This document shows, piece after piece, positions 53,201-63,031 of a DNA stretch of 64,000 nt (position 1 is its first letter; every line of letters starts with the position of its first letter). The notes under the pieces were generated by a model. That model searched no databases. It was given only the letters and a program-made list of their open reading frames with translations, and was not told where the DNA came from. The stretch is from Semisulcospira habei (taxonomy: Eukaryota > Mollusca > Gastropoda > Semisulcospiridae): NCBI GenBank assembly GCA_036245525.1, contig BTPG01000004.1, positions 49,243,323 to 49,307,322 of the forward strand. Direction: 5' to 3'. A program made the position numbers and the translations under genes.

Positions 53201-54880
53201 GATACTCCGGCTCTCTCTCTCTCTCTCTCCCCCCCCCCCCCCTGCCCCCGCCACCCTTTACTTCCACTTTGGTACCGGTTTCAGGCCACTTTATACATTT
53301 TCAAATAAAAGCGATTACAATTTTCGAAACCTCAATAGTTGAGCTGACCCTTCGTCATGTGTTTGTCTTGTCCTGCGCTTGTCTTCAGGGTGTACGCGTG
53401 TGTTTCACGTGAATGTGCGTGTCAGACTCAGTTCGCGGCGCTTTGAGTCTATATAATGACCGGTATTATTATTATTATTATTATTATATTATTATTATAC
53501 CTTATCTGACAGCTTGGAGAATTCGTTGCTGAAGCAGAACCTGAACTCGCCGTTCTGTGGCGTGAAGGTGACCTCGTCCCCCGTGGCTCGCTGCCTGTCG
53601 TACAGAACCATGCCGTTGGGAGTGATAATCTGCACGTCCACGTCTTTGTTTCCTCCACGAACTACCTGTGAGAAAAGTCAACAGCCCGCTGACAACGATC
53701 CAGTGTGACACCACAGCCGAGCAAACCTCTGGACTAGCTACTCAACCTTGATCTCAGCTGATAATCAGCTTGAACTCAGCTTGTATGCCAGGTCACACCA
53801 TTTAGCCCCTATGCACACTACAGCAGGAGATGGATCAATCATGATAATTCAAGGGTAGTGCCAGATCAGCTTGGCGCCTGACGGCGCCAAGCTGATCTGG
53901 CACTACCCTTGAATTATCATGATCGATCCATCTTCTGCAACAGATACACAGTAATTAGATGACACCTCCAAACTTTGGGAAATGCGGCGGGAGGTGGGGG
54001 AGGGATGGGGGTGGGGGGGTAAAAGGGTTAAATCAAACATGAAGTGGTATAGAGTAGGTGGTGGGTGGTGGGGGGTGGTGGAGGGTGGTGTGGGGGGTGG
54101 GGTGGGGGTGGGGTAGGGTGGGGGGTGGTGGTGGGGTGGGGTGGGGTGGGGGGTTGGTGGGGGTGGGTGGGGTGGGGGGTTGGGTGGGGGGTTGGGAGGG
54201 GGGGTATAGGGTAGTACCCCACTATACTTGGCCAGCCAAGGTCTGCTCTTTAATTAAGTTTAATTTTTAGTGAGTCGATCTTGGCTGGCCAAATATGGAG
54301 TGCCCATGGCATTATTCATTAACCCATTCAACCCCGACGCCCTACAGCAGGAGATGAGTCGATCATGATAATTCAAGGGTAGTGCCAAATTAGCGTGGCG
54401 CCTGTCGGCGCCAAGCTAATCTGACACTACCCTTGAATTATCATAGTCGATCCATCTCCTGCAACTGGTGCATAGTCTTTAGATTTCGCTTCCAAAATTT
54501 GGGAAATACGGCTGGGGGGTGGGGGTGGGGGGGGGGGGGTGGGGGACTGAATGAGTTAACACATTAGAGACGTGTTGCATTCGGATACGCGGCGGATTTA
54601 TGTCGTGTATCCGGATGCCTCACTACTCCAATGTGTCACTTTCCCATAGATACCTCAAAAAGTAGCCAACCAAGCTCCAACTAACCTGATACTCAAAGAA
54701 GATCTTCTCGCTGTCTGTCCACACGTTGGAGAAGCACGCCTTCTCGTCGTGCTGCACGATGTAGGTCATCTGACGTACCGTCCCGTGGGCGGACACCAGA
54801 CCCATGTGCAGGTCCAGCACCGCGTGCAATGCAAAGGTCAGCATGACCTTGGCAAATACCCACAGTGGTCTTCTGACCAT
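44150..54880 (-). CDS. p24/TMED family cargo receptor (GOLD domain), complete gene model
   Basis: Five exons on the minus strand: 54880-54686, 53665-53501, 52846-52706, 51430-51314 and 44248-44150. They total 717 nt, encoding 238 residues and a TAG stop. All introns are phase 0 with GT/AG borders. The protein has an N-terminal signal peptide, a GOLD domain with the two conserved Cys (KACFSNVW and FRFCFSNEF), the EIHEAITAVIDFQ coiled coil, the LAERLN..WWSLGQ segment entering a C-terminal membrane helix, and a cytosolic RTFFTDKRKS tail with the FF motif that binds COPII/COPI coats. The layout and tail are closest to the TMED3/TMED7 (gamma) type, but the sequence is divergent and the exact paralogue is uncertain. 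p24 proteins cycle between ER and Golgi and package cargo. Intron 4 (7 kb) contains nested retrotransposons. Confidence 0.88.
44249..44775. other. TMED intron 4, 3' part
   Basis: A/T-rich intron sequence between the last exon and the foldback element. Nothing else recognised. Confidence 0.5.
44776..44882. repeat. Family A foldback element, left half (split by LINE)
   Basis: TTAACTCATTCAGCCC to CTGCAACTGGCGCAT. The element resumes at 51185 (CTGGTGCATAGTC..) and ends at 51253. CTGG(C/T)GCAT at 44874-44882 and 51185-51193 is the probable target duplication (one mismatch) of the LINE between them. Confidence 0.85.
44910..46268 (-). pseudogene. LINE reverse transcriptase C-terminal half with zinc finger
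   Basis: Continues the frame broken by the nested insertion (CREQNK at the break, then GLYVTFVDLTKAFDTVSRQG). Blocks: GVKQGCVLAPTLFTIFFSMM, ELLFADDAALVAHTE (catalytic FADD), FTYLGCIITSDAKLDKELD, TLLYGSESWALYRSQLR, RWAGHVSRMEDHRLPK. The C-terminus has a C-x2-C..H-x4-C finger, FPCSHCGRTC..SHEQAC. The frame itself is undamaged; removing the inserted element and one target-site copy would leave it continuous. Confidence 0.9.
46269..49525 (+). mobile_element. RTE-like LINE, apparently intact, with 12-bp TSD
   Basis: Inserted into the minus-strand LINE. TTTGTTCTGCTC is present at both 46257-46268 and 49526-49537, a perfect 12-bp target duplication. The 3' end is a (TAAG)n short tandem tail rather than poly-A, as known in RTE-clade elements. 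A GC-rich leader of about 95-300 bp precedes the coding frame. The perfect duplication and uninterrupted frame argue for a recent insertion. The copy at 2449-3017 is a relative. Confidence 0.92.
46364..49516 (+). CDS. RTE-like LINE polyprotein: AP endonuclease plus reverse transcriptase
   Basis: One frame of 1050 codons. A likely functional start is the Met of MGTWNVKTMYQSGKAAQI near 46580, since the first about 70 codons look like leader. Endonuclease motifs: LLGISEARWTQ, QCYAPTNDSDEEE, IVIGDFNAKIGED and ASDHHLLTLR (catalytic DFNA and SDH). RT motifs: KNGKAAGPDGIPAESLK, NYRGITLLSVPGKVFNRIIL, DQQAGFRKNRSCTDQ, FVDYEKAFDSVDRE (motif A), GVRQGCLLSPFLFLLAIDW, LDFADDLALL (catalytic FADD), and a C-terminal TWRSLVDGLYPGRGD-like tail. 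No stop or frameshift was seen. Confidence 0.93.
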   Translation: MNQHGLREGDPDRKPLVLLVRGLGVGVASPPCKKGNSYKNADEKRLMTSCGESRKSSEATGPSRLSLSRDTTMGTWNVKTMYQSGKAAQIAAEMQKYNLSLLGISEARWTQSGQKRLLSGEMILYSGHEEENAPHTEGVALMLSPVAQRALMGWEPLGPRIITAAFRTKKKLKLNVIQCYAPTNDSDEEEKQEFYDRLQSAVDKCAERDITIVIGDFNAKIGEDNTGYEEVMGRQGLGSEMSENGERFVDFCALNRLVIGGSIFPHRRIHKATWVSPDHTTENQIDHICISKKFKRSLQDVRVRRGADVASDHHLLTLRMKLKLKKSRTETTRRQRYNVGLLRETGVREEFKLVLSNRFQALQELVNEEEAVTTEQQWKAVREALNSTCKDTVGFRKHHHKDWLSAQTLKKIEARKQKKAAVNNSRTRAAKVRAQGEYSEANREVKRSIRADKRAYTDSLAAEAEKAAGSGNMKQLYDITRRLSGKYGHTERPVKDKEGKPIADRADQLDRWAEYFEELLNRPSPPDPPNIQPAETDLPISCDRPSREEIRKAVAFLKNGKAAGPDGIPAESLKADLETTVEMLYPLFGKIWEEEVMPADWKEGYLIKLPKKGDLSKCSNYRGITLLSVPGKVFNRIILERMKSSVDPQLRDQQAGFRKNRSCTDQIATLRIIVEQSLEWSSPLYVNFVDYEKAFDSVDRETLWKLLRHYGVPTKLVRLIKSSYDGMTCRVIHEGQFTRELQVRTGVRQGCLLSPFLFLLAIDWVMKMTTEHRRSGIQWTLWTQLDDLDFADDLALLSHTHQQMQDKTTRLADISSQVGLTIHKQKTKTMRLNATREEPVLLAGTPLEEVESFTYLGSIIDKNGGTDADVRARIGKARAAFLQLKKVWSSRELSQHTKVRIFNSNVKAVLLYGAETWRLTKTTVNRVQTFMNSCLRRILKIHWPEKISNVRLWERTEQITAENEIGRRRWGWIGHSLRKPASSITRQALSWNPQGKRKRGRPKNSWRRDLQADIKRLGTTWSRIEGEAQDRSCWRSLVDGLYPGRGDRRK
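49538..51184 (-). pseudogene. LINE endonuclease and RT N-terminal half
   Basis: Minus-strand frame with SVYSPTLLAEPAEKDKFYTD, VIILGDFNARVGRDSEAW (catalytic DFNA), TDHRLVRCKLRLHF, QLKSGKAAGIDGIPPEIWK, CSNYRGITLLSIAGKILARL and GQCGFRANRSTTDMVF. It lacks the first endonuclease motif because of 5' truncation at 51184 and ends at REQNK where the nested element begins. Confidence 0.9.
51185..51253. repeat. Family A foldback element, right half
   Basis: CTGGTGCATAGTCATTAGAT, CCAAAATTTGGGAAATAC, GGGCTGAATGAGTTTAA. It continues the half at 44776-44882. Confidence 0.85.
51314..51430 (-). CDS. TMED exon 4: membrane-proximal and transmembrane part
   Basis: Acceptor CTTCTCACTTCAG, donor GTGACG. It reads RKYRVHEAIGRHLAERLNKM, then VSWWSLGQTVVVMLCGIGQ. 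R..REA.GR..AE.LN..V.WWS is the p24 family signature before the membrane helix. Confidence 0.9.
51431..52051. other. TMED intron 3 part with poly-T and family I hairpin
   Basis: A T run lies at about 51653-51692. The family I hairpin at 51803-51877 pairs GAGCAAAAGAAATACGACAT with ATGTAGCATTTCTTTTGCTC. Confidence 0.7.
52052..52132. repeat. Family D foldback element (TTAA-bounded, 81 bp, near perfect)
   Basis: Arms of about 39 bp with two mismatches: TTAACTCATTCGAGACGTGC and GCACATCTCGAATGAGTTAA outside, GCCTCCGGTTACGCGGC inside. The virtually complete palindrome and TTAA ends indicate a young MITE-like copy. Confidence 0.92.
52395..52575. repeat. Family H foldback element
   Basis: CGGGAGTACTCCGTGC..AAATGAGATGCT / ATCTCATTTGAATAG..GGCTACTCCCG. 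Lies in TMED intron 3. Confidence 0.7.
52634..52694. repeat. Family G foldback element
   Basis: GCCCAGTGCGGAGAAGGCCA with TGGCCTTTGCACACTGGG. It ends 12 bp from TMED exon 3. Confidence 0.75.
52706..52846 (-). CDS. TMED exon 3: end of GOLD domain and coiled coil
   Basis: The acceptor follows a long CT tract (CTCTCTTCTAG); donor GTGAGG. It reads VVMFNIRPAYTNSLSREAGD, SEPTVNEAGPAACD, then EIHEAITAVIDFQ. IHEA...VIDFQ is the p24 coiled-coil block. Confidence 0.88.
53043..53497 (+). mobile_element. tRNA-derived SINE, copy 3, with duplicated head
   Basis: A diverged copy of the SINE family: two A-box-like heads (GTGGCGCAGTGG and ATGGCGCAGAGG) lie about 35 bp apart, then GGTGCGAGGTTTGATAC, GGGCGGAGCGTCGGGGGTTC and the usual body. 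The (TTA)n tail ends at the donor of TMED exon 2 (exon edge 53501). It is antisense to the gene. Confidence 0.85.
53501..53665 (-). CDS. TMED exon 2: GOLD domain
   Basis: Acceptor TTTTCTCACAG, donor GTATAA. It reads VVRGGNKDVDVQIITPNGMV, LYDRQRATGDEVTFTPQNGE, then FRFCFSNEFSKLSDK. GG..DVDV.I..P.G..LY and FCFSNEFS are diagnostic of p24 GOLD domains. The donor lies in the SINE tail. Confidence 0.92.
53797..54031. repeat. Family A foldback element, C:G stem variant
   Basis: The stem CAGATCAGCTTGG / CCAAGCTGATCTG has C at 53867 and G at 53894. Its right part contains a G-rich expansion (GGTGGGGG) before AAAGGGTTAA. Lies in TMED intron 1. Confidence 0.9.
54056..54210. repeat. G-rich (GGGGTGG)n minisatellite
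   Basis: About 155 bp of almost pure G and T on the plus strand with many G3-G6 runs, in TMED intron 1. Confidence 0.95.
54319..54559. repeat. Family A foldback element (TTAA-bounded)
   Basis: TTAACCCATTCAACCCC to GACTGAATGAGTTAA. Stem GTCGATCATGATAATTC / GAATTATCATAGTCGA. G-run expansion near 54515-54545. The terminal TTAA is shared with the next element. Confidence 0.88.
54556..54640. repeat. Family D foldback element
   Basis: TTAACACATTAGAGACGTG, CATTCGGATACGCGGC, GTCGTGTATCCGGATGCC, CCAATGTGTCACTTT. Shares TTAA (54556-54559) with the family A element at its left. Confidence 0.75.
54686..54880 (-). CDS. TMED exon 1: start codon and signal peptide
   Basis: ATG at 54880-54878, donor GTTAGT. 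It reads MVRRPLWVFAKVMLTFALHA (signal peptide, with a later hydrophobic stretch), then TVRQMTYIVQHDEKACFSNV and TDSEKIFFEYQ. The Cys is the first of the GOLD disulphide pair. The start is the first in-frame ATG; a Met at position 13 is possible. Confidence 0.87.
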
Positions 54881-55059
54881 CCTGTTGTGTTCTGTGGTGT
54901 GATGTTCTGTTGAGATGCAGCTTTGAGCGGGCGTTGAGCAGCTTCAGCTGTGTAAAAAGAAAACGGTGCCATTCTGAGACGCCTGGAAAAGGGTGAAAAT
55001 GTCATCCGCCTTGGTTGCTCGAGGAAAGCTGCCCGTGACGGTAAATGGCAGTAAGCTCA
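54881..55059. other. Probable TMED 5' UTR/promoter region
   Basis: Directly upstream of the start codon (minus strand). No TATA box or other element could be identified with confidence. Confidence 0.35.
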
Positions 55060-55170
55060 ATGCCGCGCAAAAGGCCATCGGGTCGCTGTCGACCGCCGTT
55101 GGACCGCGCAAGGCTGTGCGCGGGCCAACGGCGGCCGACGTCGGCCCGATGGCCTTTTGCGCATTGGGAA
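55060..55170. repeat. Family G foldback element, long form
   Basis: CCGCGCAAAAGGCCATCGGG folds on CCCGATGGCCTTTTGCGCA, with inner GACCGCCGTTGG / CCAACGGCGGCC and GCGCAAGGCTGTGCGC stems. A 100-bp near-complete palindrome just upstream of TMED. Confidence 0.9.
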
Positions 55171-55649
55171 GTCCGTTGTTTTTTGTTTTTTTTTGCTTTT
55201 TTAATGAAAAGCGAGAGCTTTGTTGTAATACATGTACAATGGTAAAAGTTGCTTTTCACGCACTTGAAATGGAAGTTTCACACGGCACAAAGGTCTTTCG
55301 GCTCCAAAACGCAGAATCAGGTACTACCCTTGATTTCATTATGGTTGTCTATCTCCCGCGACTGTCGTATGTTGTGCCTTGCAAACGATTCTCAATTCAG
55401 TTCAAAGAAAGAAATTTATCCCTTAAAGGCAATTACAGTTTTGTGGACGGAGGAACAGTAAGAATAACAATTATGTAATACAAATTAATTAATACCAAGA
55501 CATTCTAATATATGTGTATATAGTATTAATGTACTAAATCTGTATGACTTCTAATACTAAGATTTAGACATATTAAAACTCTAAACACATTAAATATTAA
55601 TAAATATTATTCAATAGTAAAACATTCTAAACTCTATAAAGATCAAACA

Positions 55650-58319
<2,670 letters not shown>

Positions 58320-58400
58320 GACCTTAACCTTATGCGTGTCGGTAGCGGTTTTACTGAGTCGCGACTAAACTTGAACCACTACCGACACGCCAATGATTAA
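58320..58400. repeat. Family F foldback remnant
   Basis: GCGTGTCGGTAGCGGTTTTA with CCACTACCGACACGCCAATG. Confidence 0.7.
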
Positions 58401-58652
58401 AAACAGGGTGGGTTTGCGGAATCCAGACCAAAAAGGTGATTACCAGTGTAAAATAGAGAGAATTCCCAAGAAAGAAAGAAAGAAGCACGCTCAGAAAGGA
58501 CATATAAAAAACAGTTTATTAAATATTCATGTGGCTTTGCGAAAATTTAATTCCGCCAGACTCTTCCCTGTCTACTGACACGTTCACCCCCATATTCGCG
58601 GGGCTTAAAAGCCTCTTATGCCTATTGCTGATCTCATTTACATCTATGTTAG

Positions 58653-58873
58653 TTAACCCATATCATACTGAGGCTGAAAGCTTGAAATTTGTACACTACC
58701 ATAATATGAAAGCTACATTATAGTACTTACAGATAAGGATATAGACCAATGGCTTTAGTTCAAGGGTGGTGCCAGAATAGCTTGGCGCCTCCAAGCTGTT
58801 CTGGCACCACCCTTGAACTATTTTAGTCAAACTTATTTCAACACACTGGTGTATTCCGGATGACAAGGGTTAA
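58653..58873. repeat. Family B foldback element (TTAA-bounded)
   Basis: TTAACCCATATCATACTG to GGATGACAAGGGTTAA. Stem AAGGGTGGTGCCAGAATAG / CTGTTCTGGCACCACCCTT. The loop-side GGCGCC is present on the left arm only. Confidence 0.87.
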
Positions 58874-58996
58874 GGCTCGGGTGGGCGGTGTAGTGCTCAG
58901 CCTTGGCCGATTCAGTGTTTTAAATATTTTATTCATGGTCTCTGGCAGACAGTCACGTGAAGAGGGTAAGCGGTGCGGGCATGCCGGATGGGCATG

Positions 58997-59266
58997 GAGC
59001 AGAGAATCCAGCCTGTTCAGTCCCTCTCAAGTTCTTCCACAGTACAGAGAATCCAGCCTGTTCCCTCTCAAGTTCTTCCACAGTACAGAGAATCCAGCCT
59101 GTTCCCTCTCAAGTTCTTCCACAGTACAGAGAATCCAGCCTGTTCCCTCTCAAGTTCTTCCACAGTACAGAGAATCCAGCCTGTTCCCTCTCAAGTGCTG
59201 TTCCCTCTCAAGTTCTTCCACAGTACAGAGAATCCAGCCTGTTCCCTCTCAAGTTCTTCCACAGGT
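58997..59266. repeat. 41-bp minisatellite, about 6 units
   Basis: Unit: GAGAATCCAGCCTGTTCCC, TCTCAAGTTCTTCCACA, GTACA. Units are nearly identical; one is interrupted by a partial repeat near 59196. Confidence 0.95.
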
Positions 59267-59270
59267 ACGA

Positions 59271-59367
59271 TTAACCCTTTGGGTGTCGGTAGCGCTTTTA
59301 GTCGCGATCAGTGATTCCTGCAGGAATCATCGCGACTAAAACCGCTACCGACACCCAAAGGGTTTAA
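59271..59367. repeat. Family F foldback element (TTAA-bounded, 97 bp)
   Basis: TTAACCCTTTGGGTGTCGGT folds on ACCGACACCCAAAGGGTTTAA with AGCGCTTTTAGTCGCGAT / ATCGCGACTAAAACCGCT inside. Arms of about 45 bp are almost perfect. Confidence 0.92.
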
Positions 59368-59399
59368 GCCCTTCTCTGCAGAGAGAGAGAAAAAAGAAA

Positions 59400-59524
59400 C
59401 TACGCACAATCCCAACTGCAAGAGACATAGATCCTCATGAGCGGGGGCTTATTATGATTATGCCTCTTGGTGACACCACTTTATATCCCTGCTCCTTGGA
59501 CGGCTGGGGCTGTGTGACGTCGAA
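59400..59524. repeat. Family E foldback remnant
   Basis: AAGAGACATAGATCCTCATG, GCGGGGGCTTATTATGATTA, TGCCTCTTGG. Hairpin core partly deleted. Confidence 0.65.
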
Positions 59525-59928
59525 TTAACCCACTTAGCCCGAACGCCCTACAGCAGCAGATAGATTGACCATGATAATTCTTCTACTTCTTCTTCAGTGT
59601 TCCAGAGTTTCTGCCTCAGATGCCAAGATTGGTTGTTGAGATGAAGTTGGTGGTCTGCAGTAGGTCTAGAATGGAGCCCCAGAGTTTCTCTGACAACGTC
59701 GCTCCATGTGGCCAGTGCTGTATCCTGGCGTCTTGGTACAGGGGACAGGACTGCAGTCAGACATGCTTCGGGGCATGATAATTCTAGGGTAATTATTGCC
59801 AATCTGGTACTACCCTGGGCTATAATGGTGGATCTGTCTCCTGCAACTGGCAAATAGGAGTTAGGCAAATAGGTAACACCTCCAAAATTGGGGACATGTG
59901 GCCGGCATGGCCGGGCTGAATGGGGTAA
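59525..59928. repeat. Family A foldback element carrying a LINE-tail insertion
   Basis: TTAACCCACTTAGCCC to GGGCTGAATGGGGTAA. It is split at CATGATAATTC, which is present on both sides (59570-59580 and 59774-59784) of a 193-bp insertion. Confidence 0.85.
59581..59773 (-). mobile_element. Short LINE-like 3' fragment with 11-bp TSD
   Basis: A 193-bp insert flanked by the direct repeat CATGATAATTC. On the minus strand it can be read as TALATWSDVVRETLG..QLHLNNQSWHLRQKLW and ends in a (GAA)n-like tail, as expected of a LINE or SINE 3' end. The family was not identified. Confidence 0.7.
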
Positions 59929-59997
59929 CACAGATACTTTAGAAACAAAATCTGCGATCAGGCTGACAGACGCGGGATGAGAGGGTTCTGAATCAGA

Positions 59998-60273
59998 CTA
60001 CTACTACTAATAATATAATAATAATTACGGTATTTATATTGCGCTTATCTTATAATAATTATAACTCTAAGCGCGCACTCACAACTCGCACACGCATGCG
60101 CACGCTTTAGACAATGACTCACGTACCACAAATAGTGAAAATACATTACGACGGTCAGCTTGGGGTGGGGAGTGTGGTGATGTAGTGCTAGAACTGTTGA
60201 AAGAGATGAGTTTTGAGGGCGGACTGGAAGGAGGAGAGAGAGTGTTTCTGACGGAGAGAGAGTGGGAGAGTGC
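59998..60273 (-). mobile_element. L2/CR1-like LINE 3' fragment, inverted
   Basis: Minus-strand copy of the tail of the element at 7236-8141. It runs from CACTCTCCCACTCTCTCTCC and the QSALKTHLFQ-equivalent region to GATAAGCGCAATATAAATACC and an ATT repeat. Confidence 0.87.
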
Positions 60274-60431
60274 TACTACCAGCGCCATCAGGTTCACATT
60301 CTCTCTCTCTGATTCTCCGTCATCAGACTTTGCACTGAGCTGCGGAGGCTTAAGAAATTGTATATGCCTTTTACACTGAGATAGAAGATGAGGCTTAACT
60401 TACTCAAGGTTACCCGCATCAATAGCTGCGA

Positions 60432-60480
60432 AAGTGTCACATAGCGTTGCCGCTGGCAACGCTATACGACACTTTCACAG
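60432..60480. repeat. Short near-perfect hairpin
   Basis: GAAAGTGTCACATAGCGTTG, CC/GG closing, and CAACGCTATACGACACTTTC fold into a stem of about 23 bp. It lies directly before a (TG)n tract. Confidence 0.85.
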
Positions 60481-60483
60481 CAG

Positions 60484-60486
<3 letters not shown>

Positions 60487-60520
<34 letters not shown>

Positions 60521-60606
60521 CGTGCGTGCGAAGTGTGTGTGTGTGCGTGCGCGGCGTGCGTGTGTGCGAAGTGTGTGTGTGTGCGTGCGCGGCGTGCGTG
60601 TGTGCG

Positions 60607-60643
<37 letters not shown>

Positions 60644-60645
60644 CA
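60487..60645. repeat. (TG)n tract with GTGCGAAG spacers
   Basis: A TG/CG-rich microsatellite with a higher-order unit containing GTGCGAAGTGTG and GCGTGCGCGGCGTGCG repeated about three times. The high CG content suggests Z-DNA potential. Confidence 0.93.
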
Positions 60646-61115
60646 ATACTTCTGTTTTATTATTATAATTATTATCTCTTTCTTTTTTTAAATTGTATTT
60701 GTCTTGAGTTACCTTTTCTGCCGTTATGTGATTTATTTTAAATGTTATTAAGGACAGACTTGTAAAAAGGCTTGCGTGCCTGCTGTCTTCATCCTTAGAA
60801 AATAAAGTTTCAGTGCAGTTCAGTTTGCCGCAATGGTTGCAAGGAAATATTTCTGGACCACCACCGAGATGAGCACCCATCCACCCAACCCCCCCCCCCC
60901 CCCCCCCCCTCCAACTAAAAGCTGGGCAGTGTGTACATAATTTACGCTATCCAAAGGTAAAGACGTCTTTTGTTGTATAATAAGCATGTCCGTTGAAAGG
61001 TCAGTCCAGTATATCGGAGTGGCTCAGATGCAGTGCTCCGGAATTGATCCTCTTTCAAGTCGTACTCCATATCAGCAGTACTGAGTCGTCCATTGTCACT
61101 CTTGTGGCGTGGATG
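60646..61115. other. Intergenic DNA with poly-C run
   Basis: A C tract lies at about 60890-60909. No gene or classified repeat. Confidence 0.5.
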
Positions 61116-61287
61116 TTAACCCATTTAACTCCATGGCCGCTTTTACAAAAAATGTCGAAGGTGTCACCTAACGACCACGTACCAGTTGCAGAAGATTCAA
61201 GAAGGCGCCAAGCTAATCTGGCACTACCCTTGAATTATCATGGTCAGTTCATCTCCTGCTGTAGGGCGTTGGGGCTAAATGGGTTAA
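61116..61287. repeat. Family A foldback element, left arm deleted
   Basis: TTAACCCATTTAACTCC to GGGGCTAAATGGGTTAA. Right arm CCAAGCTAATCTGGCACTAC intact. Its terminal TTAA is followed by CTCATTCAAGACTT, the start of a truncated family D element. Confidence 0.83.
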
Positions 61288-61940
61288 CTCATTCAAGACT
61301 TCGCCCCACATCAATAGCTTACAGCTGGAGTCTGTGCGATTTGTATAACACGAAGCAGCAGTACCGCTAATCTAGCGTCCGTCCTTACCCCACTTTCAAC
61401 CGGAAGGGTATGGACCCGATGAACTTCAACTTTACCATTTGTGGGAGATGGGTCGACCGGGATAGTTCAAGGGTAGTGCCAGATTACCTTGGCGTATAAC
61501 ACTGATTGCGTACCCGTCTCCCACTGAAGTTTGTCGGGACTGAGCGCAATGAGCACGACTTGAATCGATAGCCAAACATGTGTTGGGAAGCGCTTGCTGA
61601 TCGATATATGTACATTGTATCAGTAACTGAATCACAACTCCGTAGTAACGCCAGCTGCTGGGGTGCCGATATCGAGGGCGGAATGCCATGCCGCACGTGC
61701 TTGCTTAAGGGTAGTGTTGGATTAGTTTGTAACTACGTTGCCTCAGTTGCCCGTATCATGTGACCACGTACTTTTGTAAAAAAAATTTTTTTTCGTTTTG
61801 TCCCATCTAGGTGCATCTTCAGTTAGGACTGAGTGACCGTACACTGAAGAGCAAAGCATACAAAAATCCAAGAAAGAAACCGACATGCCGGAGAAAGGAC
61901 AACTATTACAACTGTGTTGAAAGAGTGTTTCTGATTTTCT
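61288..61940. other. Intergenic DNA with broken family A fragment
   Basis: Degraded family A left half near 61445-61500 (GAGATGGGTCGACCGGGATA). No gene recognised. Confidence 0.5.
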
Positions 61941-62168
61941 TTAACCCGTTCAGTGCCGAGAAAATCTGAACACCACCCAACTGCAAAAGGTATAGATCCT
62001 CATGAGCCCCCGCAGCTGCGGGGGCTCATGAGGGTCTATGCCTCTTGCTGAGCCACCACTTTGAATCCATGTTCCTGGGAATGCTACGACATTTTGGTCA
62101 GTGTTGACTCGTTTGACTGACTGAGAATGCACAAACACAATATGTGTCAAACTAGCCCTGGAAGGGTT
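61941..62168. repeat. Family E foldback element
   Basis: TTAACCCGTTCAGTGCC to GGAAGGGTTAG. Hairpin TAGATCCTCATGAGCCCCCG / CGGGGGCTCATGAGGGTCTA. Confidence 0.87.
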
Positions 62169-62795
62169 AGTGGTTGACAGGTTTGTTTGTTCTCTGATAA
62201 AACTGTTAATGAGATATATCATTTGTACAACTGCGGCGGTAGTGGACCGCGGCGTCAATCGTTTTTGTTCAAGAGATGGTAATTATTGTCGATATTCTCA
62301 TGAATTTCATATTCGGAGCTGCACACTGCACAAACCTTCAAATGACGCGTTAATGACAGCTCAAGGAGTAGTGTTTAATTAGTTTGTCGCTAAGCTAAGC
62401 CCGGCCGGGCCGTTACTACTTTGACCGAGTCAGTTGTCACCGACTCAAAGACTCCTACCGATATAGTACTCCAGTTTGCTGATACTGAGACAAGTCCGCC
62501 GTTACATTTGGCGATGGGAGTGAGAGATTTAATCAACAGAGCAATCAAAGTCTGTCTTAGATTAGACTGTGATAGCTTAAGGCCACGGTAGTGCCCGGTC
62601 CGCTTGGCGTCCGTTAACCCTTTGCCGGAATGCTGTTCTAACGCGGAATACTGCTCGGCAGAATGACTGCCGTCGTTGTCACCACTGACGCGTCAGCCTT
62701 TCCCGCCAAACAGTAGCGCATAGCAGCGGATCGACAATTTCGGAAATCAGAAGTAGGTCACAATTGCATGTCTTTCGATGCCAGAAAACAGTATA
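62169..62795. other. Intergenic DNA, nothing recognised
   Basis: A partial foldback piece lies near 62560-62625 (TGTGATAGCTTAAGG..GTCCGCTTGGCGTCC). No coding signal. Confidence 0.45.
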
Positions 62796-63031
62796 TTAAC
62801 CCATATCATACTGAGGCTAAAAATTTCAAATTTGTACACTGTCATACGCAAGCTACATTATAGTACTTACAGATAAGGCTATAGATCAATGGCTTTAGTT
62901 CAAGGGTGGTGCCAGAATAGGCGCTTGGCGCGGCGGCCTACAGGCGCCAAGCTATTCTGGCACTACTCGGCCTTGAACTGTTTTAGTCAAACTTATTTCA
63001 CACACCGGTATATTTCGAATGATAAGGGTTA
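62796..63031. repeat. Family B foldback element
   Basis: TTAACCCATATCATACTG to GAATGATAAGGGTTA. Inner GAATAGGCGCTTGGCGC / GGCGCCAAGCTATTC stem has an extra GCGGCGGCC insertion at the loop. Confidence 0.83.

Noticed and set aside
54056..54270. Gly/Val-rich open frame in the G-rich tract
   Set aside because: A low-complexity minisatellite, not a gene.
58860..59339. Protein made of SSLFPLKFFHSTENPA repeats
   Set aside because: It is a 41-bp minisatellite; 41 is not a multiple of three and no gene context exists.
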